Notes under the pieces: generated by a model
What the model was told of the DNA's origin: nothing
What the model saw: only the letters and a program-made list of their open reading frames with translations
Databases searched by the model: none
From: CAYUYM01 sp964449305
GTDB lineage: Bacteria > Bacteroidota > Ignavibacteria > SZUA-365 > CAYQST01
Direction of reading: 5' to 3'
Length of the DNA stretch: 55,497 bases
Assembly: GCA_964449305.1 (NCBI GenBank)
Contig: CAYUYM010000008.1
Location: 1 to 55,497 of the forward strand
In this document: piece by piece, positions 1-9,034 of the stretch
How the letters are laid out: every line of letters starts with the position of its first letter
Numbering within the stretch: position 1 is the first letter of the stretch
Made by a program: the position numbers and the translations under genes

Positions 1-23
1 AACTTGCATGCTTACCGATGGGT

Positions 24-297
24 GGCGACTGCGCGAGCCATTCCGTCATTCCCGCGGATGCGGGAATCCACGCCATGGCTCCGAAGGACGGACATGGATG
101 CCCGCCTGCGCGGGCATGACAGCGGAGGGGCAGCGGGGCGAGGGACCGGCGACTGCGCCAGTCCTTCCGTCATTCCCGCACTTCGACAGGCTCAGTGCAG
201 GCGTGGAAATCCACGCGCGAGTCCTTCCGAAGCCAACCCTGATAACCCTGAAAACGCTGATAACCCTGAAAACCCTTCAACTCTTGAACTCTTCAAC
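24..297. repeat. Composite intergenic repeat cluster upstream of hypA
   Basis: This gene-free stretch is a mosaic of short repeats. A palindromic module lies at 45-68 (GTCATTCCCGC then GCGGGAATCC), another at 95-120 (TGGATGCCCGCC then GCGGGCATGAC), and a third at 169-216 contains CTTCGACAGGCTCAG. A stretch of about 32 bp at 24-55 recurs nearly unchanged at 148-180. AACCCTGAAAA occurs twice at about 244-273, and 271-297 holds a CTCTTGAACTCTTCAAC-like segment. The same modules appear in reverse orientation at 19612-19814. Such GTCATTCCCGC/GCGGGAAT palindromes are common dispersed intergenic repeats in bacteria. No reading frame here looks coding. Confidence 0.8.
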
Positions 298-360
298 GCA
301 AACCCACCATGTTCCATTCACCCCCGGTCCATCCTTCGACAGGAATTCGTACCTTTCGGC

Positions 361-756
361 ATGCATGAACTCTCCATCGCCCGGAACATCATCGACATCC
401 TGCAGCAGGAACAGGTGCGGCATGGCTTTGCTGCCGTGCGCCAGATCCACCTGGCATTGGGACCACTGTCCAACGTCGTTCCCGAATCGCTGCTCTTCTG
501 CTTCGATGCCATCAAGGACGGGACGCTCGCAGCAGAAGCGGTGATGGACATCCGTTCAACCCCCATGACCGCCGAGTGCCGCTCCTGTCTGTCGCGGGAG
601 GAGTTTCATTCCATTGACACCATCTGCTCCACCTGCGGCAGTCACGACATGGAGGTCCTCTCCGGAGCAGATCTTTCCATCGTGAGCATCGATGTGGACG
701 AGCCGCCGGTGGTTGATGAAACAGCTCCCCAGCCAACCGGACACCCTGGAATGTGA
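361..756 (+). CDS. hypA: Hydrogenase/urease nickel incorporation protein HypA
   Basis: A 131-residue HypA-family metallochaperone that delivers nickel during [NiFe] hydrogenase (and in some species urease) maturation in the cytoplasm. The N-terminus MHELSIA carries the conserved His2 nickel ligand. The zinc site is CxxC (C73, C76) followed by CxxC (C89, C92). The start is fixed by this motif and by AGGAAT upstream; longer in-frame extensions run into the repeat cluster. It is slightly longer than typical (about 115 residues) because of an acidic, proline-containing tail. No hypB or other hydrogenase genes are in the window, so it is either separated from its partners or supplies nickel elsewhere, for instance for the LarA-type gene at 29795. 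The next gene starts 18 nt downstream. Confidence 0.92.
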   Translation: MHELSIARNIIDILQQEQVRHGFAAVRQIHLALGPLSNVVPESLLFCFDAIKDGTLAAEAVMDIRSTPMTAECRSCLSREEFHSIDTICSTCGSHDMEVLSGADLSIVSIDVDEPPVVDETAPQPTGHPGM

Positions 757-774
757 TGCACCGATGATACGGCC

Positions 775-1392
775 ATGTGTGGAAGATTCACCATAACGAA
801 AGACCTGAAGCTCGTCGAGGGCTTCTTCGATGCGTTGATGGACAGCGATGTCTGCAACTCGATCAATGCCTCGCCGACGCAATCGCTGCCGGTGATCCTC
901 GATGTCGAACCGAAGCGCATCCAGCTGGTGCGCTGGGGGCTGGTGCCGTCGTGGGCGAAGGACGCCGCCATCGGCAGCAGGATGATCAACGCGCGCGCGG
1001 AGACGATCACAGAGAAGCCGTCCTTCCGCGGACTCATCCGGCGTCGGCGGTGCCTGGTGGTGGCCGACGGGTTCTACGAATGGAAGACTGAGGCGGGTGG
1101 GAAGCAACCCCACCGGATCCTTCTGAAAAGCGGTGAACCTTTTGGCATGGCCGGACTGTGGGATGAATGGCGGAATCCCGAGGGGCGCTTGCTGCGCACG
1201 TTCACCATCATCACCACGGAGGCGAATGCGTTCATGAAGCCGATCCATCATCGCATGCCGGTGATCCTGCCGCACGGCGAGGAGGGGCGGTGGCTGGACC
1301 CGAAAGCACCAGTGGATGCGGTGCTCTCAATGCTGCGGCCGTGCGACTCGGATCTGCTGGTGGCGGAGACGGTGCCGCGCGTGGGACGCTGA
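775..1392 (+). CDS. yedK: SRAP-family abasic-site DNA-protein crosslink protein (YedK/HMCES-like)
   Basis: A 205-residue SOS-response-associated peptidase family protein. The family covalently traps abasic sites in single-stranded DNA through Cys2, exposed after removal of Met1. Visible hallmarks are MCGRF at the N-terminus (C2), WGLVPSW (54-60), NARAET (72-77, with N72), GFYEWK (99-104, with E102) and HHRMP (158-162, with the catalytic His). Length is normal. It lies 18 nt after hypA and may be co-transcribed, although the functions are unrelated. No clear Shine-Dalgarno sequence is visible and no LexA box was recognised. Confidence 0.93.
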   Translation: MCGRFTITKDLKLVEGFFDALMDSDVCNSINASPTQSLPVILDVEPKRIQLVRWGLVPSWAKDAAIGSRMINARAETITEKPSFRGLIRRRRCLVVADGFYEWKTEAGGKQPHRILLKSGEPFGMAGLWDEWRNPEGRLLRTFTIITTEANAFMKPIHHRMPVILPHGEEGRWLDPKAPVDAVLSMLRPCDSDLLVAETVPRVGR

Positions 1393-1470
1393 CCACTGCC
1401 GTCACACGTGAGCCGGCCCGCACGTGGTTGCACGGCTGGAAACACAGGAGAAACAGCATGAACTGCCAGG

Positions 1471-1496
1471 GCACAATGGACAGGCGCCTGTTGTGC
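1471..1496. terminator. GC-rich hairpin between convergent genes
   Basis: GCACAA and TTGTGC flank a perfect inner palindrome ACAGGCGCCTGT, with a small bulge. It sits in the 170-nt gap between the convergent SRAP gene and the histidine kinase gene. Neither side carries a clear T-tract, so it is a terminator candidate by position only. Confidence 0.3.
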
Positions 1497-1563
1497 AGAT
1501 CCTTGAGTCTGAAGAGTGTGATACCCGCAACTGTGCAGATCTTCAATCGTGGTTCCACATGCT

Positions 1564-3009
1564 TCACCCCACCGCCTCAAGCGTGAAGCGGAACACGGAG
1601 CCGACCCCCACCTCCGACTCCACCCAGATGCGCTGGCCGTGCAACGCCACCATGTCCTTGCACAGCACCAGCCCGAGGCCCGAACCCTTCTCATCGTTCG
1701 TGCCCTTCGTGCTCTTCGTCTTGTCGATGTGAAACAACGTCGCGAGGACCTCGGGATCCATGCCGACCCCCGTGTCCGAGATCGACACCTGCACCAGCCC
1801 CCCCATCCGGGTGGCGGCGATCGTGATGGCACCACCATTCCTGGTGAACTTGATTCCGTTCGATGCGATGTTGCGCACGATGGTCGCGATCATGTTGCGA
1901 TCCGCCCTCACGCAGATGCTTTCATCGATCAGGCAGGAGACGGAGATGTCCTTCTGCGCCGCGGTCTGCCGCAGCAGGTCAATCGTCGGTGTCAGCTCCA
2001 TGCTCAGGTGCAGGTTCTCCATCTGGACCTGCGTCCGCCCTGACTGCAGGCGCGACCACTTCAGCAGGTTGTCCAGCAGTTGGTAGGTCTGCACCGACAG
2101 CTCGCTGATGCACTGGATCATTTCCAACCGCTCGTCGTCGGACATCGAGGAATTGCCCATCGCCAACAGCTCTGAGTATCCCATCAACCCCTGAAAGGGT
2201 GCACGCAGGTCGTGGGCGATGATTGAGAAGAACTTGTCCTTCGTTGCATTCATCTGCAGAAGTTCCTCGTTCAGCTTCTGCGTCATCAGCTCCATCATCT
2301 TGCGGTAGGAGATGTTGCGCAGTGACACGAGGTGGTGCGGCCGCGATTCCCAGGTGATGCCCACCACCCGCTGTTCCGCGATCACGGGTTCATGATCACC
2401 GCGCGGGATCGTAATCTCGAGGGCGTCTTCGGTGTTGACCTCGAAGCCGTATCGTGTCCCGACGAGCGCGTGCTCGTCCCGCCGCAGCAGGAACTCGCCT
2501 GCGGGGTTGACGTATTGGATGATGCCGGCCATGTCGAGCACGAGGATCCCATCGGCGTTCTTCTCGATGATGGTCTTGAACCGGTCCTCACTTTCCGCCA
2601 GGATGATCTCGGCCTTCTTTCGCTCAATCGAATAATGCAGGGATCGCACCAGAAGATCCCGGCTGACAAACCCCTTCACGAGAAAGTCCTGCGCCCCCAT
2701 GCGTATCGCATCGATGCCGAGCTGCTTCTCCTCGTTCGAGGTGAGGATGATGATCGGCAGCTTCTTGAATCGCGACCGCATGGACCCAAGCGTGTCAAGT
2801 CCATTGCTGTCCGGAAGCCCGAGGTCGAGGAGCACGACGTCGAGCACGGCGGTCTCCGCGTGTTCCATCGCTTCTCCGAGCGTCTGCACATGGTGCAACT
2901 GGTACTCGTCGTCGTCCTTGTCATCCTTCAGGAGGGCCGTGATCAAGCGCGCGGCAATGGGGCTGTCCTCCACAAGGAGGATTCGCAAACAGAGCGTCAC
3001 GTCATCCAC
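1564..3009 (-). CDS. Hybrid response regulator/histidine kinase (REC-PAS-HisKA-HATPase), output of the chemosensory cluster
   Basis: A 481-residue soluble protein without membrane segments. Domains in order: receiver (about 9-125; acidic pair E14/D15, phospho-acceptor D62 in LLDLGLPD, K112), PAS (about 135-235), HisKA with the phosphorylatable H266 in FSIIAHDLRAPF, and HATPase_c (N380/N384, DTG at 412-414, GSGLGL at 442-447). The start codon is GTG, chosen because AAGGAA lies at suitable spacing inside the end of cheB; the two genes are separated by only 3 nt. It is the last gene of the cluster and stands where Wsp-type systems encode the diguanylate cyclase WspR. The likely role is to take phosphate from the CheA-REC protein on its receiver and so modulate its own kinase activity. 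No cognate response regulator is adjacent. Confidence 0.9.
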   Translation of the reverse strand: MDDVTLCLRILLVEDSPIAARLITALLKDDKDDDEYQLHHVQTLGEAMEHAETAVLDVVLLDLGLPDSNGLDTLGSMRSRFKKLPIIILTSNEEKQLGIDAIRMGAQDFLVKGFVSRDLLVRSLHYSIERKKAEIILAESEDRFKTIIEKNADGILVLDMAGIIQYVNPAGEFLLRRDEHALVGTRYGFEVNTEDALEITIPRGDHEPVIAEQRVVGITWESRPHHLVSLRNISYRKMMELMTQKLNEELLQMNATKDKFFSIIAHDLRAPFQGLMGYSELLAMGNSSMSDDERLEMIQCISELSVQTYQLLDNLLKWSRLQSGRTQVQMENLHLSMELTPTIDLLRQTAAQKDISVSCLIDESICVRADRNMIATIVRNIASNGIKFTRNGGAITIAATRMGGLVQVSISDTGVGMDPEVLATLFHIDKTKSTKGTNDEKGSGLGLVLCKDMVALHGQRIWVESEVGVGSVFRFTLEAVG

Positions 3010-3012
3010 GTT

Positions 3013-4101
3013 TCATGTTCCTTGCATTCGTGATGTGATGGCCTTCAACAAATCGATCATCTCTTCGGGTGTCATCATGGCATGCGCTGCACCCAGCTCC
3101 ACGGCCGCACGAGGCATGCCATACACCACACAGGTCTCCTCGCGCTGGGCGACGGTGAAGCCCCCCGCTTCGCGTATCCGTTTCATCCCCTCCGCTCCAT
3201 CGCGCCCCATCCCGGTGAGGAGGATGGCGATGGCATCACCGCCCATGCTGTCCGCCACCGAGGTGAACGTGGCATCGACCGCCGGACGATGCCCGGCCAG
3301 TGGCTTGTCCTGCGACACCATGAACCTTCCCTGGCCATCCAGACGGAGGTGTGTCTGCTCCTGGGGGAAATGGATGTGCCCCGCCAACGGCGCCTCACCA
3401 TGCCGCGCAAGACCGACCGTCAGGGTACAGCGCTCGTTGAGACGCTCGACGAGACTCCCGATGAATCCGTCGGCGATGTGCTGGACGCACACGAGCGGGA
3501 TCGGGTAGGCGGCCGGCAGCGCGGGCAGGATGCGGAACAGGATCTCCGGGCCACCCGTCGACGCGCCGATCACGATGAGCCGTGGCGAGGTCACATGACA
3601 GGCGACATGGCCGGTGAACGGATGTGCCTGGGCGGGGGGGGCGCATTTCAGGCGGTGTCGGAACACCTGGACTCCGGCGATGAGACGGATCCTGCGGATC
3701 AGATCCGCGGATATTGTCCGATATGCATCCTCGCTTCCAATCGCCGGCTTGGGGAAGACATCGACAGCTCCGGCATCAAGCAGTTTCCGGATCAACTCGG
3801 AATTGACCATGCTGCGAACCGAAGCGCTCACGATGAGAATGGGCCGCGGGTACTGGTCCATGATCTGTCGGGTCAGCTCATACCCGTCCATGCCGGGCAT
3901 GTCGACATCCACGCAGACGACATCCGGATTCACCGCCTTGACGAGATCGAGCCCCTGCCCGCCGTTTGTGGCCGTGCCGGCGATCCTGATCTCCCCGGTC
4001 TGCGTGATCATCCTCCGCAGTATCTCGAGCACGAGCGGCGAGTCGTCCACAAGCACGACACTGATGGGCTGCCTTTCGCTGGGTGTTGATGCTGCATTCA
4101 T
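3013..4101 (-). CDS. cheB: Chemotaxis-type protein-glutamate methylesterase CheB
   Basis: A 362-residue CheB that demethylates or deamidates receptor glutamates when activated by phosphorylation. The receiver spans about 14-130 (phospho-acceptor D65 in CVDVDMPGMDG, K118 region). The methylesterase domain spans about 172-360 with the catalytic triad S181 (GASTGG), H208 (VQH) and D301 (GMGRDG). It begins 24 nt after cheA with AAAGGACC as ribosome binding site. In Wsp-like systems this is the WspF position, where loss of the enzyme locks the pathway on; that role is inferred here from gene order. Confidence 0.96.
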   Translation of the reverse strand: MNAASTPSERQPISVVLVDDSPLVLEILRRMITQTGEIRIAGTATNGGQGLDLVKAVNPDVVCVDVDMPGMDGYELTRQIMDQYPRPILIVSASVRSMVNSELIRKLLDAGAVDVFPKPAIGSEDAYRTISADLIRRIRLIAGVQVFRHRLKCAPPAQAHPFTGHVACHVTSPRLIVIGASTGGPEILFRILPALPAAYPIPLVCVQHIADGFIGSLVERLNERCTLTVGLARHGEAPLAGHIHFPQEQTHLRLDGQGRFMVSQDKPLAGHRPAVDATFTSVADSMGGDAIAILLTGMGRDGAEGMKRIREAGGFTVAQREETCVVYGMPRAAVELGAAHAMMTPEEMIDLLKAITSRMQGT

Positions 4102-4125
4102 GGGTGGTCCTTTGGTGCGGGCGTG

Positions 4126-6408
4126 CTACAGCAACCGTTGAATGGTGTCGATGAGTCCCTTCTGATCGAAGGCCGCCTTCGTGATGTAGGCGTCGGCTCC
4201 GGCCTCGAGACCGCGTCGCCTGTCCGCATCGGTCGCCAGTGACGTGACGAGCACGATGGGCAGGTCCCGGTACTTCGGATCCTTTCTGATGACGGTGGTG
4301 AGCTCGAGCCCGTCCATGTTGGGCATCTGCACATCGGAGATCACCACGTGGATCTCGTGCCTCTGCAGCTTCTGCAGGCCGTCGAGACCGTCGACAGCGA
4401 CGATGACCTCGAACCCCGCGCTCTCGAGAATGCGCTTCTCCTGTGTCCGCGTCGTGATGGAATCCTCCACAAGGAGGATGGTCCGCTTCCGAGGCTCCGC
4501 ATCGTCCCCGGCAGCCGCAGGAGTGGCGGCGGATGTCTGGCGCATCGTGGCGAGGAAGTCGGCGGGGTTCAGGATCATGCACACCTCGCCCGAGGCGAGG
4601 ATGGTGGAACTCGCAACGTTCCGCACCTCTCCCAGGATTGGCCCGAACGGCTTCATCACCACCTCCTGCTCGTCCACGGCTTCATCCACGATCACTCCGA
4701 GATGCTGCCCTTCGATGGCGACAACGATGCAATGCCGTTGATGGGCGGTTGATCCACCGCCCGTCCGCAGGGCCGTCGGATGCGGGTCGGGCTCCGGCAT
4801 GTCGAGCAGCGCCCAGAGAGGGACGACGGATACGGGTTCGTCATTGTGTACCACGGTCTCCCGACCATCCATCAGGAAGATGTCGTTGTTGGTGATGAGA
4901 AAGGTGCGATGAATCGTGTCGATGGGCAGGGCAAAGAGCTGACTCCCTGATCGGGCGATCATCACATGAAGTGTTGCGAGCGTGATGGGGAGGGTGATGC
5001 GGATGCGGCAGCCCCTGCCGGGTGCCGAATCGATGGAGATGCGTCCCTTGAGCTTTTCGATGCCGACCTGCACAACGTTCATCCCCACACCCCGCCCGGA
5101 GATGTCGGTGATCACCTCTGCCGTCGAAAAGCCTGGCGCAAAGATCATCGCGTGGATGTCGTCGAGCGTTCCTGCATCCAGCTCTGCGTCGGTGGCCAGG
5201 CCCCGCTCCAGCGCGGTGCGGCGGATCCTGTCCACATCCAGACCCCGGCCATCATCCTCGACCTCGATGATGATGGAGTCTGATGCCTGGGATGCGCGTA
5301 TCGTCACCGTTCCACGCGGGGGCTTGCCCGCGGCCTGCCGGTCGCGGGGCATCTCGATGCCGTGATCCACGGAGTTGCGGATGATGTGCATCAGCGGATC
5401 CTTCATCTCCTCGATGATCTTCTTGTCCGCCGTGGTCGTTCCGCCCTCGATCACCAGCACCACCTCCTTCCCCTGTGCCGTGGCGAGCTCGCGCACCATG
5501 CGCGGATACAGGCCAAAGATGGTGGAGAGCGGGAGCATGCGCAGCTTCCGCGCCACGTCCGCCAGCTCCTGGGCCACGTAGTCGATGCGGGCGCGGTCCT
5601 CGGAGAAGGCGCCGCGGAACCGGTCCAGCAGCATGGACAGGTGCTCGATCCGTTCGAGCTGCGCGTCGTCGACGCCCGGGGCCGACCCTGCGCCCTGCCC
5701 AAGCGTCGAGACACGGGCCAGCTCATCGATGCCTGCGGCGATGTCCTCGAGGCTGGTAAGATGGCGTGTGGAATGCCCGCGGACGACGGTGAGTTCGCCG
5801 GCGAGCGACATCAGCACATCGAGCTTCTGCGGTGGCACCCTGATGGTGTCAATCGAAAAGCGCCTGTCATGCTCCCGACGCACCCTGGCGGCGGTCTCGT
5901 CATCAGGCCGCGCCGTGGCGTCACGCGGACTGTCGGCCCGGGACTCGGCGGCAGTCTCCGCGGCCGCGGGAGCGGGCGGCACCGGAATCCCCGGAACAGC
6001 CGTCGGTGCGGCCGTCGCCGCGAGGAGTGGCGCGAAGATGGCGTCGATGCGTCGCGTCATGCTGTCGAAATCGAACGCCGCCGGGTTTCCCGACACGGCC
6101 TCATCGACGAGGGCGCGCATCGCCACGAGCGCCTCGTACATCACCGTGAAGGCGTCGTCGGTCAGCGTCGTCCGATCCCGCTGCATGCGACCGAAGACGT
6201 CCTCGAAGAGATGGGCCAGCCGCACCAGCGTCTCCAGACCGAGCATGCGGGCACCACCCTTCATGCTGTGCGCCTCGCGCGACACGAGCAGGAAGGAGTC
6301 GAAGTCGTCGTGCCGCTGTTCGATACGCAGGAGGGCATCGTCCATGCGCTGGAGATGTTCCTCGAACTCCGTCTTGAAGAGCATGCGAAGTTCAAAATCG
6401 TCGATCAT
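4126..6408 (-). CDS. cheA: Hybrid chemosensory kinase CheA with C-terminal receiver (WspE-like)
   Basis: A 760-residue CheA. Domains: HPt/P1 (about 1-125; phosphorylated H47 in REAHSMKGGARML), a Pro/Ala-rich linker (about 130-175), P3 dimerisation (about 190-300), P4 ATPase (about 305-475; HIIRNSVDHGIE, DDGRGLD, GRGVGMNVV), P5 CheW-like (about 478-625) and a fused receiver (about 643-758; D692 in ISDVQMPNMDG, K744). No P2 CheY-docking domain is evident between P1 and P3, as expected when a receiver is fused in cis. The chosen start (MIDDFEL) gives a normal P1 N-terminus; an upstream in-frame Met at 6486 would add 26 unconserved residues. It follows the receptor gene by 90 nt. Confidence 0.96.
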   Translation of the reverse strand: MIDDFELRMLFKTEFEEHLQRMDDALLRIEQRHDDFDSFLLVSREAHSMKGGARMLGLETLVRLAHLFEDVFGRMQRDRTTLTDDAFTVMYEALVAMRALVDEAVSGNPAAFDFDSMTRRIDAIFAPLLAATAAPTAVPGIPVPPAPAAAETAAESRADSPRDATARPDDETAARVRREHDRRFSIDTIRVPPQKLDVLMSLAGELTVVRGHSTRHLTSLEDIAAGIDELARVSTLGQGAGSAPGVDDAQLERIEHLSMLLDRFRGAFSEDRARIDYVAQELADVARKLRMLPLSTIFGLYPRMVRELATAQGKEVVLVIEGGTTTADKKIIEEMKDPLMHIIRNSVDHGIEMPRDRQAAGKPPRGTVTIRASQASDSIIIEVEDDGRGLDVDRIRRTALERGLATDAELDAGTLDDIHAMIFAPGFSTAEVITDISGRGVGMNVVQVGIEKLKGRISIDSAPGRGCRIRITLPITLATLHVMIARSGSQLFALPIDTIHRTFLITNNDIFLMDGRETVVHNDEPVSVVPLWALLDMPEPDPHPTALRTGGGSTAHQRHCIVVAIEGQHLGVIVDEAVDEQEVVMKPFGPILGEVRNVASSTILASGEVCMILNPADFLATMRQTSAATPAAAGDDAEPRKRTILLVEDSITTRTQEKRILESAGFEVIVAVDGLDGLQKLQRHEIHVVISDVQMPNMDGLELTTVIRKDPKYRDLPIVLVTSLATDADRRRGLEAGADAYITKAAFDQKGLIDTIQRLL

Positions 6409-6498
6409 GGGTGGACTCGTTGGGTGGTCGATGCATGGGCGGGATGACTCGGCGTGTGGCGTGTGGTGGCAGCCGGTGGCCCACACCGGGCTCCGTCG

Positions 6499-7962
6499 TC
6501 ACACGAGCGCAGTGAGCGACTTCGCGGTCTCGTTGAGGTTCTGCACGCCCGCCTTGGTCTGTGTCAGGCCGGCCGCCGTCTCCTTGACACCGTCGTTGAT
6601 GGCGTTCATGGCCTCCACCACCTGCTTCACCGCGGCAAGCTGCTGGCGGACGGTCATGACGATCTGCTGGGAGGCTTCATAGCTGTTCTGTGTGATCGAC
6701 GCGATCTCGCTGAAGGCACTGGCGGTCTGCCGCGAGATGATGATGTTCCGTTCCGCGTTCTTCGTCCCCTCCTCGGTGACCATGACCGTCGCGTTCGTGG
6801 ATTTCTGGATGTCGCTCACAAGCCCGTTGATGCGCTCGGCGCTCTTCTTGCTCTGATCGGCCAGCTTGCGGATCTCCGTTGCCACCACGGAGAACCCCCT
6901 GCCATGCTCGCCCGCACGTGCGGCCTCGACTGCCGCATTGAGCGCGAGCATGTTCGTCTGGTTCGCGAGATCGGTGACGATGCCGGTGATCGCGCCGATC
7001 TGCGAGATCTGCTCGCTCAGCCGGAGGATCTGCTCCGCAATGGATCCGACCTTGTCCTTGAGGTCGGCCATGGCGTCCATGCTTTCGCGCACCGTTCGTG
7101 CACCGTTCCCCGTCAGCTCCAGGGCCTTCTCCGCCGACACGATGGTGCCGCTGATCTGCTCGGCGGAGCGGGCAAAGGCGACATCGAACTCGTTCATGGT
7201 CGCCGTGGTTTCATTCACCGACACGGCCTGCTGCGATGAGATCCGCTCGTGTTGGGAGATGGTTGCCGCGATCTCCGACGAGGTGCTCACAATGGTGCCG
7301 ACCGCATCCTTCACCGTCACGATGATGCTGCGTCTGAACCGCCAGGAGATGAGGATGCCTCCAAGAAGCGCCACGGATACAAGCACGCCGATGATGATCC
7401 TGCCCATCGCGTAAATGTCGAAGGCATGTTGCAGTTCGCTTCCGGCCGTGGTGTTGATGTATTCCGACAGGGTGTCCATGGCAACGAAGATCGCCTTCCG
7501 CTTGTCGTCGCTGAGTTCAATCGCATTGGCAGCGGCCTTGTCGGTGCGGCTGGTGGTGACAACAAGCTCGGTTTCCTGGCGGAAACTGTCGCAGGTCCGG
7601 CGCAGTTCCTTCACCATGTGTCGCCCTTCAGCGGCGATGTCGGCGCGCTCAATGGTGGAGAGGTCGGACTCGATCGATGCCAGATAGTTGCGAATGCCGA
7701 CCTCGAGCTGTGCCATCTCCGCCGCATCCTGGCTTCGGACATGGGCCTGCTTCAGTTGCCGCATCGAGCGTATGTCGTTCGTGATGTCGAGCAGCTTCGT
7801 GAGCACGTCGAAATGCCCTGATTTCAGGGTCTCGATGGTCTCGAACAGGGTCCTGAAGCTGTAGATCGATGTCACACCGATGATGAGTGACAGAAGCAGG
7901 ATCAGGCTGAAGCCCACGGAGAGCCTCCTGCCAATCCGCATGTGAGCAAACCGTGTTTTCAT
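6499..7962 (-). CDS. Methyl-accepting receptor, periplasmic four-helix sensor, no HAMP seen
   Basis: A 487-residue chemoreceptor. TM1 lies at about 14-36, a helical periplasmic sensor of 4HB_MCP type at about 37-185, TM2 at about 187-207, then a signalling domain whose hairpin tip is recognisable at NMLALNAAVEAARAGEHGRG and FSVVATEIRKLADQS. After TM2 the sequence passes almost directly into heptad-rich signalling helices, so no HAMP domain is visible. There is no C-terminal NWETF-type tether for CheR or CheB. GAGGAG upstream supports the start; the gene follows the double CheW by 46 nt. As the only receptor in the cluster it is probably the dedicated WspA-like input. Confidence 0.94.
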   Translation of the reverse strand: MKTRFAHMRIGRRLSVGFSLILLLSLIIGVTSIYSFRTLFETIETLKSGHFDVLTKLLDITNDIRSMRQLKQAHVRSQDAAEMAQLEVGIRNYLASIESDLSTIERADIAAEGRHMVKELRRTCDSFRQETELVVTTSRTDKAAANAIELSDDKRKAIFVAMDTLSEYINTTAGSELQHAFDIYAMGRIIIGVLVSVALLGGILISWRFRRSIIVTVKDAVGTIVSTSSEIAATISQHERISSQQAVSVNETTATMNEFDVAFARSAEQISGTIVSAEKALELTGNGARTVRESMDAMADLKDKVGSIAEQILRLSEQISQIGAITGIVTDLANQTNMLALNAAVEAARAGEHGRGFSVVATEIRKLADQSKKSAERINGLVSDIQKSTNATVMVTEEGTKNAERNIIISRQTASAFSEIASITQNSYEASQQIVMTVRQQLAAVKQVVEAMNAINDGVKETAAGLTQTKAGVQNLNETAKSLTALV

Positions 7963-8008
7963 TGGAGGGCGCTCCTCTGTGTGGAAGGAAATCGATGGTG
8001 GTGATGCG

Positions 8009-9034
8009 TCATGTGGGCCGTGACAGGATTGCCTGGAGATCCAGGATGCTGATCATCCGGTCCATGTAGCGCGCTGAGCCCCGGACAAACTCGTCGCTGA
8101 AGATCCTCACCGCCGCCGGGACGGGGGCGACGTCCGAAGGAGCGAGGTGGATCACGTCCAGCACCTCGTCCACCATGATGCCGACGGTTGTGGAATCCAT
8201 GGTGATGATGGCGGCCTTCGGCGCCGCAGCCATGGGGCGCGGGGGCATGTGCAGCATCGGCCGAATGTCGAGGATGGTGAGGATCGCCCCCCGGTGGTTG
8301 ATCTGCCCAACAATGCCGTCCCTGCTGCATGGGACGGGTGTGATGGAGACGAGATCCGTGAATCCATGGACGCTGGCAAGCGCGATGCCGAACAACTCGC
8401 CATTGAGGACGGCGACAGCCACTGCCTGCCGTTCCACCAGGCCTTCGTCGTGTGTGGCCACGGCAAGCGCGAAGGCGCGCTCACGAAAGATCGCCCGCTC
8501 CTCCTCCGACGCGTCGCTGCAGAAGTACCGGCTCTGCGTCATTGTCTGCTCCTCCTCAACCGCAGCCTGCCCGCCGCCCTCGATCGGAGGCCCCGGCTCG
8601 GCGGTCAGCGCGGTGTGATCCAGCACGGCGACCTGGCAGCCACCGATGTTGGTGATGCCGGCCAGCAGACGCGTGGATGCCGGGATGTCCTCCAGCAGTT
8701 CTCCCGCAATGTCGACGATGTCGTCAGCTGGGATGGTCTCGATATCGAAGACGTCCTGGGCGATGATGCCAACACGCCGCTGCCGGAGTGTGAGGACAAT
8801 GACATGGTCGGTGATCGCGTACCGCAGGCGTGGGAGGCCGAACAGCAGGTTGAGATCGATCACCGGCACATGGACGCCGTGGAGGTTGAACACACCGACG
8901 TACTGCCGTGGCATCTCGGGAAACGGCGCGAGCTCGGGGAGCGCGAGAATGGTGTCGACGACGGAGGCGTCCACCGCGAGGCGGGATCCGTTCCACAGCA
9001 TGGTGACATGGGCATGATGCAGCATCATGGTCAT
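8009..9034 (-). CDS. Tandem double-CheW scaffold protein
   Basis: A 341-residue protein made of two CheW-like domains (about 5-150 and about 190-341) joined by an acidic linker. Each half keeps the CheW pattern: the first has VGVFNLHGVHVPVIDLN and RVGIIAQDV, the second has IVGQINHRGAILTILDIR and VGIMVDEVLDVI. CheW couples receptors to CheA. Wsp systems use two separate CheW proteins, WspB and WspD; here both appear fused. The ATG overlaps the cheR stop as ATGA, indicating translational coupling. Confidence 0.9.
   Translation of the reverse strand: MTMMLHHAHVTMLWNGSRLAVDASVVDTILALPELAPFPEMPRQYVGVFNLHGVHVPVIDLNLLFGLPRLRYAITDHVIVLTLRQRRVGIIAQDVFDIETIPADDIVDIAGELLEDIPASTRLLAGITNIGGCQVAVLDHTALTAEPGPPIEGGGQAAVEEEQTMTQSRYFCSDASEEERAIFRERAFALAVATHDEGLVERQAVAVAVLNGELFGIALASVHGFTDLVSITPVPCSRDGIVGQINHRGAILTILDIRPMLHMPPRPMAAAPKAAIITMDSTTVGIMVDEVLDVIHLAPSDVAPVPAAVRIFSDEFVRGSARYMDRMISILDLQAILSRPT

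Noticed and set aside
1458..1586. A 42-codon frame with AGGAGA before its ATG, between the SRAP gene and the histidine kinase
   Set aside because: It overlaps the kinase 3' end, contains the hairpin at 1471-1496 and has no recognisable features; the ribosome-site match alone is not enough.
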